Source: Sphingomonas abietis
GTDB taxonomy: Bacteria > Pseudomonadota > Alphaproteobacteria > Sphingomonadales > Sphingomonadaceae
Direction of reading: 5' to 3'
DNA length: 64,000 bases
NCBI RefSeq assembly: GCF_027625475.1
Contig: NZ_CP115174.1
Coordinates: forward strand, 2,081,001-2,145,000
A model generated the notes under the pieces. That model was given only the letters and a program-made list of their open reading frames with translations. It searched no databases and was not told where the DNA came from. The position numbers and the translations under genes were made by a program. The first letter of the stretch is position 1; each line of letters opens with the position of its first letter. Shown one piece after another: positions 19,336 through 28,524 of the stretch.

Positions 19336-20988
19336 ATGGATCGTGACGGTACAGGCAGCGCGCCGGAAGGCGAAGTGGGCATAGTGTCCGGCGCTCGGCT
19401 CGGAGGTCTGAGCCAGTATCTTGCCCGCTGGCGCAAGGGACTGGCCAAGGAACGTCCGATCGAGGGCGATGTCGGCTTTCAGGCGCAGGTGCTGGCGGCG
19501 GAGCTGAGCCTGCTCATCGACAGCGCCGCCAACTACGCCATCTACATGCTCGATGCCGATGGCAACGTCGTCATCTGGAACAAGGGTGCGGAGCGAATCA
19601 AGGGCTGGACCGAGGAAGAGGTGATCGGTCGGCACTGCTCGATCTTCTATCCCGAGGAGGAGGCGTCAGCCGGGAAATGCGCAGACGATCTGGCCCGCGC
19701 GGCCGCCGTCGGTCGAATCGAGGAAGAAGGCTGGCGCGTCCGCAAGGACGGGTCCGAATTTCTCGCCAGCGTGACGATCACGGCCTTCCGCGACGAAGAG
19801 GGGGCGGTGATCGGCTTCGGCAAGGTCCTGCGCGACATCACCGACGAGCGGGCTGCCGAGCGCTCGACCGAGGCGCGCGAGGCGCAGCTGAGCTCGATTC
19901 TGGCGACGGTGCCCGACGCGATGGTCGTCATCGACGATCGCGGCATCGTGCAATCGTTCAGCAGCGCGGCCGAGCGCATGTTCGGCTATGCGGAACGCGA
20001 GGTGCTCGGGCAGAACGTCCGCATGCTGATGCCGTCACCCGATCTCGAACGGCATGACGATTATCTCAGGCGCTATCTCGCGACCGGCGAGAAAAAGATC
20101 ATCGGCAAGGCCCGGCGCGTCATCGGGCTGCGCAAGGACGGCTCGACCTTCCCGCACGAGCTCGCGATCGGCGAGGCAAGCGGGGGCGGCAGGCGCCTAT
20201 TCACCGGCTTCATCCGCGATCTCACCGAGCGCGAATTCACGCAGTCACAGCTTAGCGACCTTCAGGCGGAGCTGATCCACGTCTCTCGCGTCAGCGCGAT
20301 GGGGGCCATGGCCTCGACGCTCGCACACGAGCTGAACCAGCCGATCACCGCGGTCGCCAATTATGTCGAGGCAAGCCGCGACCTGCTTGTCGATGCGGAC
20401 CCTGAAGCGATTGCGATGGTGCGCGAGGCGCTCGGCGATGCCGCGGCCGAGGCGATGCGGGCCGGGCAGATCGTCCGGCGACTGCGCGACTTCGTTGCCC
20501 GCGGCGAGGTCGAGAAACGGATCGAGGACTTGCCGAGCCTGATCGAGGAGGCTTGCACGCTCGGCTTGGTGGGTGCCGCCGAGAAGGGGGTCACGGTTGC
20601 CCTGGAGATCGACCCTGCGGCCTCGCCGGTGTTGGTCGACCGCGTGCAGATCCAGCAGGTGCTGATCAATCTGCTGCGCAACGCAGTCGAGGCGATGGTC
20701 GACAGCCCGGTGCGACAGCTTCGGATCTCGTCCGGGCTCAAATCCGCGCAGATGGTGCGGGTCACCGTCACCGATACCGGTCCCGGCCTTGCCCCCGAAA
20801 TCGCAAACGAACTCTTCCGCGCGTTCCAGAGCACCAAGCAGGAAGGGATGGGGCTCGGCCTCTCGATCTGCCGAACCATTGTCGAGGCGCATGGCGGCCG
20901 CATCTGGGCGGACTCGCAGGCGGCGGCGGGGACGACGTTCCATTTCACCCTCATGCTTGCCGGAGGAGAAGACACCCTTGACGGATAG
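19336..20988 (+). CDS. fixL: FixL-like oxygen-sensing histidine kinase with heme PAS domain
   Basis: From ATG 19336 the product is about 550 aa with no membrane helices: PAS 1 near residues 55-165, PAS 2 near 178-300, then histidine kinase. PAS 2 carries the FixL heme-pocket pattern [20 protein letters not shown], in which the His of RHD is the proximal heme ligand, and a following Arg matches the O2-sensing Arg. The H-box is [13 protein letters not shown] and the ATP site has NLLRNAVEA and DTGPGL..GLGLSIC. FixL phosphorylates FixJ at low O2. The fixJ start overlaps the end of this gene. It fits microaerobic control near anaerobic CO genes, but a link to them is not shown. Confidence 0.9.
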   Translation: MDRDGTGSAPEGEVGIVSGARLGGLSQYLARWRKGLAKERPIEGDVGFQAQVLAAELSLLIDSAANYAIYMLDADGNVVIWNKGAERIKGWTEEEVIGRHCSIFYPEEEASAGKCADDLARAAAVGRIEEEGWRVRKDGSEFLASVTITAFRDEEGAVIGFGKVLRDITDERAAERSTEAREAQLSSILATVPDAMVVIDDRGIVQSFSSAAERMFGYAEREVLGQNVRMLMPSPDLERHDDYLRRYLATGEKKIIGKARRVIGLRKDGSTFPHELAIGEASGGGRRLFTGFIRDLTEREFTQSQLSDLQAELIHVSRVSAMGAMASTLAHELNQPITAVANYVEASRDLLVDADPEAIAMVREALGDAAAEAMRAGQIVRRLRDFVARGEVEKRIEDLPSLIEEACTLGLVGAAEKGVTVALEIDPAASPVLVDRVQIQQVLINLLRNAVEAMVDSPVRQLRISSGLKSAQMVRVTVTDTGPGLAPEIANELFRAFQSTKQEGMGLGLSICRTIVEAHGGRIWADSQAAAGTTFHFTLMLAGGEDTLDG

Positions 20989-21598
20989 ACGCACGATCCA
21001 CCTGGTCGACGACGAGGAGGCAATCCGCAAATCGACTGGTTTCATGCTGCGCACCTCCGGCTTTGCGGTCGAGACCTACGCGTCGGGAGTCGCCTTCCTT
21101 AAAGTTATGCAAGGGGCCGAGCCTGGCTGCATCCTGCTCGACGTTCGCATGCCCGAGATGGACGGGCTGGAGGTGCAGGACGTGCTGCGCGAACGCGGCG
21201 TCACATGGCCGGTGATCGTTCTAACTGGGCACGGCGACGTCTCGATCGCCATCCGCGCGATGAAGGGGGGCGCCGTCGATTTCATCGAGAAGCCGTTCGA
21301 AAAGCTGGCTCTGCTAGCCGCCATCTCCAACGCCATGGCGCGGCTCGACAAGGCCGACAAGCGGCTTGATCAGGCCGCCGAAGCCGAGCTGCGCATCGCC
21401 GCACTCACCGATCGCGAGCGTGACGTGCTCCAGGAGCTCGCACGGGGACATCCCAACAAGACGATCGCCTATGATCTCGATATCAGCCCGCGCACCGTCG
21501 AAGTGCATCGTGCCAACCTCATGAGCAAGCTTGGCGTGCGCAGCTTCGCGGATGTACTTCGGCTCGCTTTCGCGGCCGGGCTGCCGCGCGATCCGTAG
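20978..21598 (+). CDS. fixJ: FixJ-like response regulator
   Basis: The 206-aa protein has a receiver domain (DDEE, phospho-Asp in [11 protein letters not shown], Thr in VLTGHGD, Lys in EKPFE) and a LuxR-type helix-turn-helix ([38 protein letters not shown]). TTG 20978 is chosen because GGAGGAG lies just upstream; the gene overlaps fixL by 11 bases. FixJ typically activates fixK and nifA-type genes in low O2. Two Crp/Fnr regulators occur far downstream, at 40355 and 42115. Confidence 0.9.
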   Translation: MTDRRTIHLVDDEEAIRKSTGFMLRTSGFAVETYASGVAFLKVMQGAEPGCILLDVRMPEMDGLEVQDVLRERGVTWPVIVLTGHGDVSIAIRAMKGGAVDFIEKPFEKLALLAAISNAMARLDKADKRLDQAAEAELRIAALTDRERDVLQELARGHPNKTIAYDLDISPRTVEVHRANLMSKLGVRSFADVLRLAFAAGLPRDP

Positions 21599-21680
21599 CT
21601 CTACGTAAAGACGCTCCGCCTGCAATCCGACAAGGTGTTGCAAATCCTTCGCTTTCGAGGGACGGTATAGAGCGGGGAAC

Positions 21681-22076
21681 ATGATCGATAAGACCGACGC
21701 GGTCAGCGCGGTACGCACCAAGCTCCTTCTGGTGGAGGACGATGCTGGCGTGCGGCGCTCGCTGCAGTTGCTGTTGCGGGGCCGCGGTTATGACGTGCGG
21801 GCCTATGCCACCGGCAGGCAGATGCTCGCGGATCCGCGGTCGATCGAAGCCGCCTGCCTGATCACCGATTATCGCATGGATGAGATGGACGGCCTCGACG
21901 TGTTGCGCGGCCTGCGCGACCAGGGCTGGCACCAGCCGGCAATCCTGATAACCGCGCATCACGCAGCCGATCTCGTTCGCGCGGCACGTGAGGCCGGGTT
22001 CGATACAATACTGGAAAAGCCGCTCCAGGATCATGTTCTGGTTGAGAACGTCGCGCGCACGACACGCCCAAGTTGA
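21681..22076 (+). CDS. Single-domain response regulator (receiver only)
   Basis: The 131-aa protein is a receiver alone: the acidic pair in LLVEDDAG, the Asp in CLITDYRMDEMDG, the Thr in LITAHH and the Lys in LEKPL. There is no output domain. It lies 82 bases after fixJ on the same strand and may act as a phosphate sink or as a modulator of FixL, like FixT-type feedback proteins in role only. No sequence evidence links it to a particular kinase. Confidence 0.85.
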   Translation: MIDKTDAVSAVRTKLLLVEDDAGVRRSLQLLLRGRGYDVRAYATGRQMLADPRSIEAACLITDYRMDEMDGLDVLRGLRDQGWHQPAILITAHHAADLVRAAREAGFDTILEKPLQDHVLVENVARTTRPS

Positions 22077-22202
22077 GGGCGAACTTTACCCGGACACAAG
22101 AGGCGTTCAGAGCGGAAACGGGTCAGCATGCGCCCGGCGGATGGCCTCGGTCGGTCCTTCCCAACAGATTAAGTGCGCGAAGCGGAACCGCGTCGCCAAT
22201 CA

Positions 22203-22337
22203 TCAGAAAGTCGAATGAGCATAGAGCGCTGCGCTCTGAATGAGCGTGACCAGTGCAAGGCCGAGGGTACCGATCAGGACACGGGGATTGACGCCGCGTG
22301 GCTGACGATCGGATCGACCGGATGCTGCAAAATTCAT
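22203..22337 (-). CDS. Small single-pass membrane protein (44 aa)
   Basis: An ATG at 22337 on the minus strand is preceded by GGGAG at good spacing and opens a 44-codon frame. It has a short basic N-terminus (SGRSDRQPRG) followed by one hydrophobic helix (VLIGTLGLALVTLIQSAALYA). The ribosome site, positive-inside pattern and stop suggest a genuine small gene in the otherwise empty 22077-22430 spacer. No family is recognised. Confidence 0.5.
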   Translation of the reverse strand: MNFAASGRSDRQPRGVNPRVLIGTLGLALVTLIQSAALYAHSTF

Positions 22338-22430
22338 AGCGATGATCTCCCTTCCGGCTCACATCTCGCCGGTTGGAGCGTTGCTTGAAATACGGGTCTA
22401 TACGGATGGCCGGGTGGTTCGCATTCCACC

Positions 22431-23983
22431 GAGGCTGTGTGGAAACGTGCTGATGTGGTAGTGTTTTCGACGTCATCGGGAGGCGTCGTATGGGTCGTTT
22501 CATCGAGGGGTGTGACCGCCGGGAGCAGGTTTTTCTGCCGGCCTGCATCGACGATTACGTGGCCGAGGATAATCCGGTCCGGGTGGTCGATCTGTTCGTC
22601 GACGAGCTGGATATGACATCGCTGGGCTTTGCCGACGCGGCCTCCACGGGGCGGCCGGGCTACCATCCGGCGACGATGCTCAAGCTCTACATCTACGGCT
22701 ATCTCAACCAGGTGCAGTCGAGCCGGCGCCTGGAACGCGAGGCCGGGCGCAACGTCGAGCTGATGTGGCTGACGGGCAAGCTGGCACCCGACTTCAAGAC
22801 TATCGCCGACTTCCGCCATGATCACGGCGTCGCCATCCAGGCCGCGTGCCGTCGCTTCGTCCTGCTCTGCCGCAATCTCGGGCTCATCGCGGGCGGCACG
22901 GTGGCGGTGGATGGCAGCCGCATGCGCGCCGTGAACGCCCGTGACCGCAACTTCACGCCGGTCACGATCCGGCGCCGGATGGAGCAGGTCGACGCCAGCA
23001 TCGCTCGCTATTTGGGCATGCTCGACACCGCCGATCGGCAGGAAGGCGACGCCGCCGCGTTGCGGACGGCGCGGTTGACGACGAGGCTTGACGAACTGCG
23101 CCGCCAGATGCGCGACCTCGAGGCGATGGAACGGGCGGTCGCGGCGTCGCCCGACCGGCAGATCTCGCTCACCGATCCGGATGCTCGCGCCATGGCGTCG
23201 GCCGGCACCGGTACGGGCATGGTCGGCTACAATCTCCAGGCGGCAGTCGATGCCGGCAGTCACATCATCGTCGCGCATGAGATCATCAACCTTAGCCACG
23301 ACCGTACCTCGTTGGCGAAGATGGGGCGACAGGCTCGCGCAGCGACCGGCACCGACACGCTTACCGTGCTGGCCGACCGCGGCTATTTCTCGGGGCCGGA
23401 GGTGCTCGCCTGCGAGGAAAGCGGGATTGTGCCGATCCTACCCAAGCCGCTCACCTCGGGCGCCAAGGCGGACGGGCGCTGGGGCAAGCAGGACTTCGTC
23501 TATCAGCCCGAAACCGACACTTATCGCTGCCCGGCCGGCGAAACGATGACGCGACGCTTCTCGAACATCGAGCACGGGATGACGCTTCACGCCTATGCGA
23601 CGCCGGCCTGCCGCTCGCGCTGCGCGGTGAAGGCCAACTGCACCGCCAGCCTCGAACGCCGTATCAAGCGCTGGGAACATGAAGAGGTCATCGAAGCGAT
23701 GCAGGCCCGGCTCGACCGCATGCCCGGCGCCATGCGGGTCCGGCGACGAACCGTCGAACATGTCTTCGGCACGCTCAAGGACTGGATGGGCCGAAGTCAT
23801 TTCAAGACGCGAAGGCTCGAAAATGTCGGGACCGAGATCGGCCTCCACATCCTCGCCTACAACATCAAACGAGCCATCGCGCTCCTCGGTGTGCCGAACC
23901 TCATGGCAGCGATGCAGGGCTGAACCACCGCGCCGCCAAACCGCGCTGCCTCGATCTCCAACAAGCAGTTTTCACACAGCCTC
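22431..23983 (+). mobile_element. Complete IS1182-family insertion sequence with 4-bp target duplication
   Basis: The ends carry the inverted repeat GAGGCTGTGTG(G/A)AAA, left at 22431 and right at 23983 (complement). The 4-bp CACC directly flanks both sides (22427-22430 and 23984-23987). The 1553-bp element holds one full transposase. Intact ends and duplication suggest a recent insertion. Confidence 0.85.
22490..23923 (+). CDS. IS1182-family transposase
   Basis: The 477-aa DDE transposase starts MGRFIEGCDRREQVFLP. It has the N-terminal DUF772-type region (YHPATMLKLYIYGYLNQ..SSRRLEREA), the first Asp in VAVDGSRM, the second in VLADRGYFSG, and the Glu in RRRTVEHVFGTLKDWMG. Cys pairs (CRSRCAVKANC) precede the last part. 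Length is normal, with no frameshift, so the element is probably active. Confidence 0.95.
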   Translation: MGRFIEGCDRREQVFLPACIDDYVAEDNPVRVVDLFVDELDMTSLGFADAASTGRPGYHPATMLKLYIYGYLNQVQSSRRLEREAGRNVELMWLTGKLAPDFKTIADFRHDHGVAIQAACRRFVLLCRNLGLIAGGTVAVDGSRMRAVNARDRNFTPVTIRRRMEQVDASIARYLGMLDTADRQEGDAAALRTARLTTRLDELRRQMRDLEAMERAVAASPDRQISLTDPDARAMASAGTGTGMVGYNLQAAVDAGSHIIVAHEIINLSHDRTSLAKMGRQARAATGTDTLTVLADRGYFSGPEVLACEESGIVPILPKPLTSGAKADGRWGKQDFVYQPETDTYRCPAGETMTRRFSNIEHGMTLHAYATPACRSRCAVKANCTASLERRIKRWEHEEVIEAMQARLDRMPGAMRVRRRTVEHVFGTLKDWMGRSHFKTRRLENVGTEIGLHILAYNIKRAIALLGVPNLMAAMQG

Positions 23984-24215
23984 CACCATTGACTGCCGGT
24001 GGCACTTTGGTGCTGTCGAATTGAGGGATGATGAGACCGGAACGATTAAAGATCCGGTGGCCACACGCCCCGGAATTGTCTGCGTCCCCGCTGCTGAGCA
24101 AAGTCCGAGGCGTTTCCCGGCGAGCCGAAGCGCTCGCTCATCAGCCGATCACTAAGCGGTTGGCGGAGGCAGGAACAACGCGACCGATAGGACAAGCTGA
24201 AAGGCGGAGTGAGGA

Positions 24216-25217
24216 ATGGCGCATTACCATGTCATGCAACTCGACGCGGTCGGAACACCACTCCGTTGCGTGATCCGAGCGGTTCCGGAGCCTGGACCCG
24301 GCGAGGTGCTGATCCGTGTCGCCGCATGCGGGGTCTGCCGTACCGATCTTCACGTGGTCGACGGTGAGGTGGCCGCGACGCTGCCGATCGTACCCGGCCA
24401 TGAAATCGTCGGCCGCATCGAGGCGCTTGGCACCGGCGTTGCGGAGCTCGCGATCGGCGACCGCGTCGGCGTGCCGTGGCTCGGCGGAACCTGTGGCACC
24501 TGCCGTTATTGTCGCGCCGGTCAAGAGAATCTCTGCGACTACCCGGTGTTCACCGGCGCTACGCGCGACGGCGGCTACGCCACACACGTGATCGCGGATG
24601 CGCGTTTCTGCCTGGCGATCCCCGCAATGTTCGGCGATGTTGAAGCGGCGCCCTTGCTGTGCGCCGGACTGATCGGTCACCGCTCGCTCGTCATGGCCGG
24701 TGAGGGCCGGCGCATCGGCCTCTACGGCTTCGGGGCGTCGGCGCATATCGTGGCGCAGGTCGCACGTTGGCAGGGGCGCGAGACGTTCGCCTTCACTCGC
24801 CCCGGCGACACGGCCGCGCAGGACTTCGCGCGCTCGCTCGGATGCGCCTGGGCGGGCGGATCCGATGAAGCCGCGCCCGTGCCACTGGATGCGGCAATAA
24901 TCTTCGCGGCGGTCGGCGCGCTGGTGCCGGCCGCCCTCAAGGCGGTGCACAAGGGTGGCCGCGTCGTGTGCGCCGGGATCCACATGAGCGACATCCCGTC
25001 TTTCCCTTACGATGATTTGTGGGGAGAACGGTCGATCCTGTCGGTCGCGAACCTCACCCGGGCCGACGGCCGCGCCTTCCTCGATCTCGCCGCGCGAGCC
25101 GGCGTAAGAACGACGACGACGACCTTCCCCCTCGATGAGGCGAACGAGGCACTGGCGCGGCTGCGCGCCGGCCAGCTCGAGGGAGCGGCCGTGCTCGTTC
25201 CGTCCTACGCCGCCTAG
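24216..25217 (+). CDS. Zinc-binding alcohol dehydrogenase family protein
   Basis: The 333-aa medium-chain dehydrogenase has the catalytic Zn motif GVCRTDLH and GHEIVG, the structural Zn set CGTCRYCRAGQENLC, and a Rossmann segment GLYGFGASAHIV whose last Gly pattern is degenerate. It is closest in style to the AdhA-like, often monomeric, subfamily. The start has GGAG eight bases upstream. It stands alone between the IS1182 and IS5 elements, and its neighbours give no substrate clue. Confidence 0.88.
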   Translation: MAHYHVMQLDAVGTPLRCVIRAVPEPGPGEVLIRVAACGVCRTDLHVVDGEVAATLPIVPGHEIVGRIEALGTGVAELAIGDRVGVPWLGGTCGTCRYCRAGQENLCDYPVFTGATRDGGYATHVIADARFCLAIPAMFGDVEAAPLLCAGLIGHRSLVMAGEGRRIGLYGFGASAHIVAQVARWQGRETFAFTRPGDTAAQDFARSLGCAWAGGSDEAAPVPLDAAIIFAAVGALVPAALKAVHKGGRVVCAGIHMSDIPSFPYDDLWGERSILSVANLTRADGRAFLDLAARAGVRTTTTTFPLDEANEALARLRAGQLEGAAVLVPSYAA

Positions 25218-25722
25218 TTCGGGCATTGGATGACGAGCAAGGATCGAATCGGTTGCGGTCGGCTGTGCAGCAAAGTTATGAACGCGGAGCCGTCTCGCAG
25301 ACATCATTGCGATCCAATTTGTTGATCTGCTGAGCCTGCGACAGCGCCTTCACCGACCCGCCCGAGGTGCTGAGCGTTGAGGAAGTTGGGCGGCTGCCCG
25401 TAGCGCTGCCAGCATCAAATACCTGTCGGCGCGAGGTGTCGCTTATGACGCGGGCTGCGTGTGTTTTGGTGGTCTCGCAGCTTAAGGATGATGATATCGC
25501 CATTCGTCTGATCGCACCTCGGCGGTCTTTACGAGTCGCGCGCATGCCCTGCGAGCAACCGACCAAGGATATTCCGAAGCAACTATCACGATCCGTTAAA
25601 CCGCCGTTGACCATCTCGTACCAGACCGGCCCGGGCGTTAGGGGGGGGCGCCCGCAGGACGTCAGGACGTTTCCGGGGAGGGGGCGGATTCGTCCATTCC
25701 AACGCTTATCCGACCCGCTCTA
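25218..25722. other. Gene-poor debris between alcohol dehydrogenase and IS5
   Basis: No intact gene is visible. It holds the integrase remnant listed at 25355 and a G-rich run near 25650. It ends at the left inverted repeat of the IS5 element. Confidence 0.5.
25355..25500 (+). pseudogene. Remnant of a tyrosine recombinase/integrase
   Basis: In one frame PEVLSVEEVGRL resembles the start of the catalytic domain of IS91-associated integrases. After a frame change IKYLSARGVAYDAG matches the following KY.AALS.AYGAG helix. No catalytic Arg/His/Tyr set remains. Identity rests on short motifs only. Confidence 0.4.
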
Positions 25723-25736
25723 GGTGGTGTGGACAC

Positions 25737-26105
25737 TTACCGCAGCCACAGGGCGATGGCAGCGAGTGTGATGACGGCGCGGTAGTTTCGGGCCGTTTTC
25801 TCAAAGCGGGTGGCGACGCGCCTGAACTGCTTGAGCTTGGAAAAGCAGCATTCGACGAGATGGCGTTGAGCGTAGAGATGTTTGTCGAGCGGATGCTTGA
25901 ACGTGCGGGAGGGGTTGTTCGGGATGACGGCCGTAGCGCCCTTGTCGGCGATGGTCTGGCGTAGGGCGTCGCTGTCGTAGGCGGTGTCGGCCATGACGAT
26001 TTTGGCTGGCAGTCCGTCGACGAGGCCGGCCGCTTGCGGCGCATCTCCCTTTTGTCCTGCGGTCAGCGTGAACCGCACGGGACAGCCAAGTCCCCGGACG
26101 GCCAT
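25737..26105 (-). CDS. IS5-family transposase, second frame (orfB)
   Basis: This 122-aa frame holds the rest of the DDE domain: the second Asp in VMADTAYDSDALR and the Glu in LVECCFSKLKQFRRVATRFEK. It is expressed as a fusion with orfA by frameshifting; the ATG at 26105 is probably not used on its own. Confidence 0.85.
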   Translation of the reverse strand: MAVRGLGCPVRFTLTAGQKGDAPQAAGLVDGLPAKIVMADTAYDSDALRQTIADKGATAVIPNNPSRTFKHPLDKHLYAQRHLVECCFSKLKQFRRVATRFEKTARNYRAVITLAAIALWLR

Positions 26106-26119
26106 GTGGATCTTGGTGC

Positions 26120-26500
26120 TCAGGCCGCCGCGTGAACGGCCAATGGCCTGATCTTCAGACCCCCTTTTTTCGCCCCGGCAGCGTGCTGATGGGCGCGAAC
26201 GACGGTGCTGTCGATGATCAGATATTCGAAGTCCGGGTCATCCGACATGGCCTCGAAGATCCGCCACCATACACCCTTCGCACTCCACCGGCTGAAGCGG
26301 CGAAACGCGCTGTTCCAGTCGCCGAACACCTCGGGGAGATCGCGCCAGGGCGACCCCGTCCGCACAATCCACAACACCGCCTCGACGAACATCCGGTTGT
26401 CGCGACCGGTCGACCCCTTCTGATCAGGCCGCCCGATGATCAGCGGAGCCATCCGCTCCCAGGCGCTGTCGCTCAACACCAGCCGATCCATCACACCCAA
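26120..26500 (-). CDS. IS5-family transposase, first frame (orfA)
   Basis: The 126-aa N-terminal product (LSDSAWERMAPLIIG..., WRDLPEVFGDWNS.F.RF.RW) ends after the first catalytic Asp (IIDSTVVRAHQHAAG). A slippery A6G4 run near 26161-26170 (minus strand AAAAAAGGGG) follows AGAKKGG, where a shift would continue into orfB. This is the usual IS427-group arrangement. Confidence 0.9.
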   Translation of the reverse strand: MGVMDRLVLSDSAWERMAPLIIGRPDQKGSTGRDNRMFVEAVLWIVRTGSPWRDLPEVFGDWNSAFRRFSRWSAKGVWWRIFEAMSDDPDFEYLIIDSTVVRAHQHAAGAKKGGLKIRPLAVHAAA

Positions 26501-26632
26501 TGCCGCCTCCTAAAAGCAGCCTTGAATCATGCTTCAACGCAAATGGGAATCCTTAGAGTCCACACCACCTAAGGGGGCTTATGCCGCAGCTGGCATCGCT
26601 TCCGGCTGCGACTGAACAGTCGGAGACGGGCC

Positions 26633-26884
26633 ATGGACAATCGCGACGATGACACCGTCGCGCGTGCACAGCGCGCGCGAGAAGGCAGTCCCTTTCTGAG
26701 CAACGCTGAAGCCGCCCATTATATCGGGCTGCACTGGCGGACACTCGAAACCATGCGGGGGAATGGGCGCGGGCCGCGCTTCCGGCGGCATGGTCGTTTC
26801 ATCCGCTATCATATCGATGACCTCGATAGCTGGTCGCGTGACAGCGGCGGGGCACGAGCTCCCAAGGGCGGGTCTGATGTGTAA
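26633..26884 (+). CDS. Excisionase-type helix-turn-helix protein
   Basis: The 83-aa protein has a MerR/Xis-like DNA-binding motif (LSNAEAAHYIGLHWRTLETMRGNGRGPRFRRHGRFIRYHIDDLDSW). Small proteins of this kind are found just before traF in sphingomonad plasmids and integrative elements, and here the start of a traF-like gene overlaps its stop. It is probably a remnant of a mobile element whose other genes are lost. Confidence 0.8.
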   Translation: MDNRDDDTVARAQRAREGSPFLSNAEAAHYIGLHWRTLETMRGNGRGPRFRRHGRFIRYHIDDLDSWSRDSGGARAPKGGSDV

Positions 26885-27356
26885 AGATCCGCTGTTGCCG
26901 CTGCCTCGCTGGCAGCCACGGTTGGCGCGTGAGCGCCGCGCCGACCGCCTTCGACGCCGTCCGATGCTCGCATGGGTTGGCTTCGGTCTCGCGACGCTCG
27001 GCCTGTCCGCCGCGCAGGATCGGCTCGCTGGGCCAACACCCTGGCTGGTGTGGAATGTGTCCAGCAGTGCGATGCTCGGCCTTTGGCGGATCCATCCCGG
27101 TATGGGGGTCGCGGTCGGCGACATGGCGCTGGTGCGGACGCCAGACGGCGTGCGCCAGTTCGCGGCCAACCGTCATTATGTTCCTGCGGGCGTGCCGCTG
27201 CTCAAGCGTGTGGCGGCCACCGATGGTGCCCTACGAGCTTCCGGCAGCACCCGAGCAGAGCCGGTCGTTCCAGGCGCCCACCACCTACGACCGCTCCTGG
27301 CGAAACTGGCCATTTGTTTCAGAAAAGTTGGCGATGGAAAGCTATTCCAAAAATAG
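26877..27356 (+). pseudogene. Truncated TraF-like S26 signal peptidase
   Basis: The first ~117 residues resemble conjugative TraF proteases: a hydrophobic segment near 30-50, the Ser motif WNVSSSAMLGLWRI and the Lys-containing VPLLKRVAA. After about 27230 the sequence no longer resembles the family (it lacks the expected downstream catalytic-domain motifs) and ends after an unrelated Arg/Ala-rich tail. A deletion or recombination has removed the 3' half. Conjugative neighbours are absent. Confidence 0.7.
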
Positions 27357-27387
27357 CCGTTCAACCGACGGCTCCGCACGGCCAATG

Positions 27388-27804
27388 CTATACAGGCCTG
27401 GAAGAGTCCATCTGCGCGGCTCGCGCCAACGCCTGCGTGTCGACATATTCCCGGATGCGGGTCAGCTTGCCGTCTCGAACCGTGATAGAGAAGATCCAGT
27501 CATCTTCGAACGGCTTGCCGGTGGCTTTGACCTTGCCCTCGGCATAGCCGACCACCAGCACCCGGTCTGCCTGCGCGATGAACTCCCGGGGTTCCGAGAG
27601 CGACATCTCCATGGTTTGTGATTCTGTGTTCAACAGGTCCGTCAGCCCGGCACGCCCACGGTGCGTTCCGGCCAGTGGCCAATCCTCGCCAGGGATGATC
27701 CACTCGATGTCATCGGCGACCAGCGCCAGCATCGCCTCCCTGTCACCGCCGAAGGCAGCGGCAAAGAAGGCCTTCACGATCTGGACGTTTTGTTCGGTGC
27801 TCAT
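27388..27804 (-). CDS. SnoaL-like (NTF2-fold) protein, copy 1
   Basis: The 138-aa protein matches the ketosteroid-isomerase-like/SnoaL fold (IVKAFFAAAFGGDREAMLALVADDIEWIIPGEDWPLAGTHRG, ending ITVRDGKLTRIREYVDTQALA). Related proteins are isomerases, cyclases or small stress proteins. A close paralog lies at 30373. ATG 27804 is chosen; the longer frame continues into the neighbouring gene. It is downstream of the disrupted oxidoreductase gene in a minus-strand operon. Confidence 0.85.
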   Translation of the reverse strand: MSTEQNVQIVKAFFAAAFGGDREAMLALVADDIEWIIPGEDWPLAGTHRGRAGLTDLLNTESQTMEMSLSEPREFIAQADRVLVVGYAEGKVKATGKPFEDDWIFSITVRDGKLTRIREYVDTQALARAAQMDSSRPV

Positions 27805-27857
27805 GGCAATATCTCCATTCCGTGCGTCGTATTCCCGCCGGCGGCAACGGCGCGGCG

Positions 27858-28457
27858 TCAGTCGATCTTGGCCAGATCCTTGAAGATCAGCCGGCCCCAG
27901 CTGTTGCCCCGCGCCTGGACGAGCAGTCCGCCCTCGGACAGCCCGCCAAGCTAAATCGGCGCGAAGCCGAGCTGTTCGGCGAGCGCACCGATCTGCGTCG
28001 CGGCGTCTTCGTTGTCGCTCGCCAGGAACACGACCCTCCGCCCGCCGTTCAAGGCCGGATCCTGGGCGAGTTTCGCGGCGCCCAGATGGTTGAAGCCCTT
28101 GACCAGCTTCGCCCCGGAGAAAGCCTGCGCGATGAACGCCGAGGAAGGTTTTCCTCCCAGATCCTCGGGGGGCACGCCATAGGCATTGGTCACGTCGATG
28201 ATCGTCTTGCCCTGCCAATTGGAGAGCGCCTTCGCGACGCTTGGATGCGCCTCGAAACGGACGGCCAGGAAGATGACATCCGCCTTGACCGCTTCCGCCA
28301 GCGTCGTGGGAACGATCCCGGATCCGATCGCCGCCGCCTCGGATGCAAAGCTTTCCGGATCGCGCGTGGTCGCTACTGATACTGCAATGCCCTTTCGGGC
28401 GAACGCGTCGGCAAGCGCCTTGCCGATGCTGCCGAAGCCGATAATTGCGTAGTTCAT
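27858..28457 (-). pseudogene. NADP-binding F420-reductase-like oxidoreductase with an internal stop codon
   Basis: The Rossmann start MNYAIIGFGSIGKALA and the core (FLAVRFEAH, IDVTNAYG, VKGFNHLG) belong to the NADPH-dependent F420 reductase/ProC-like family. The frame is broken by TAG at 27951-27953 after LGFAPI. In-frame translation past it gives LGGLSEGGLLVQARGNSWG and a natural stop at 27858, so only the last 30 residues are lost. Whether the shortened protein works is unknown. Two intact paralogs lie at 30833 and 32484. Confidence 0.8.
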
Positions 28458-28524
28458 ATCTTGTCCTTTGATATCGCCATCCCACGGGCGCTCCAATGGC
28501 GGAGCGCTCGTGGGCATGTTGACG

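Larger units (their letters stand above)
25723..26569 (-). mobile_element. IS5-family (IS427-type) insertion sequence
   Basis: The 847-bp element is bounded by GGTGGTGTGGAC(A/T)CT inverted repeats at both ends and flanked by TA on each side. It holds two overlapping minus-strand frames that would be joined by a programmed frameshift. Both parts of the DDE transposase are intact. Confidence 0.85.
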
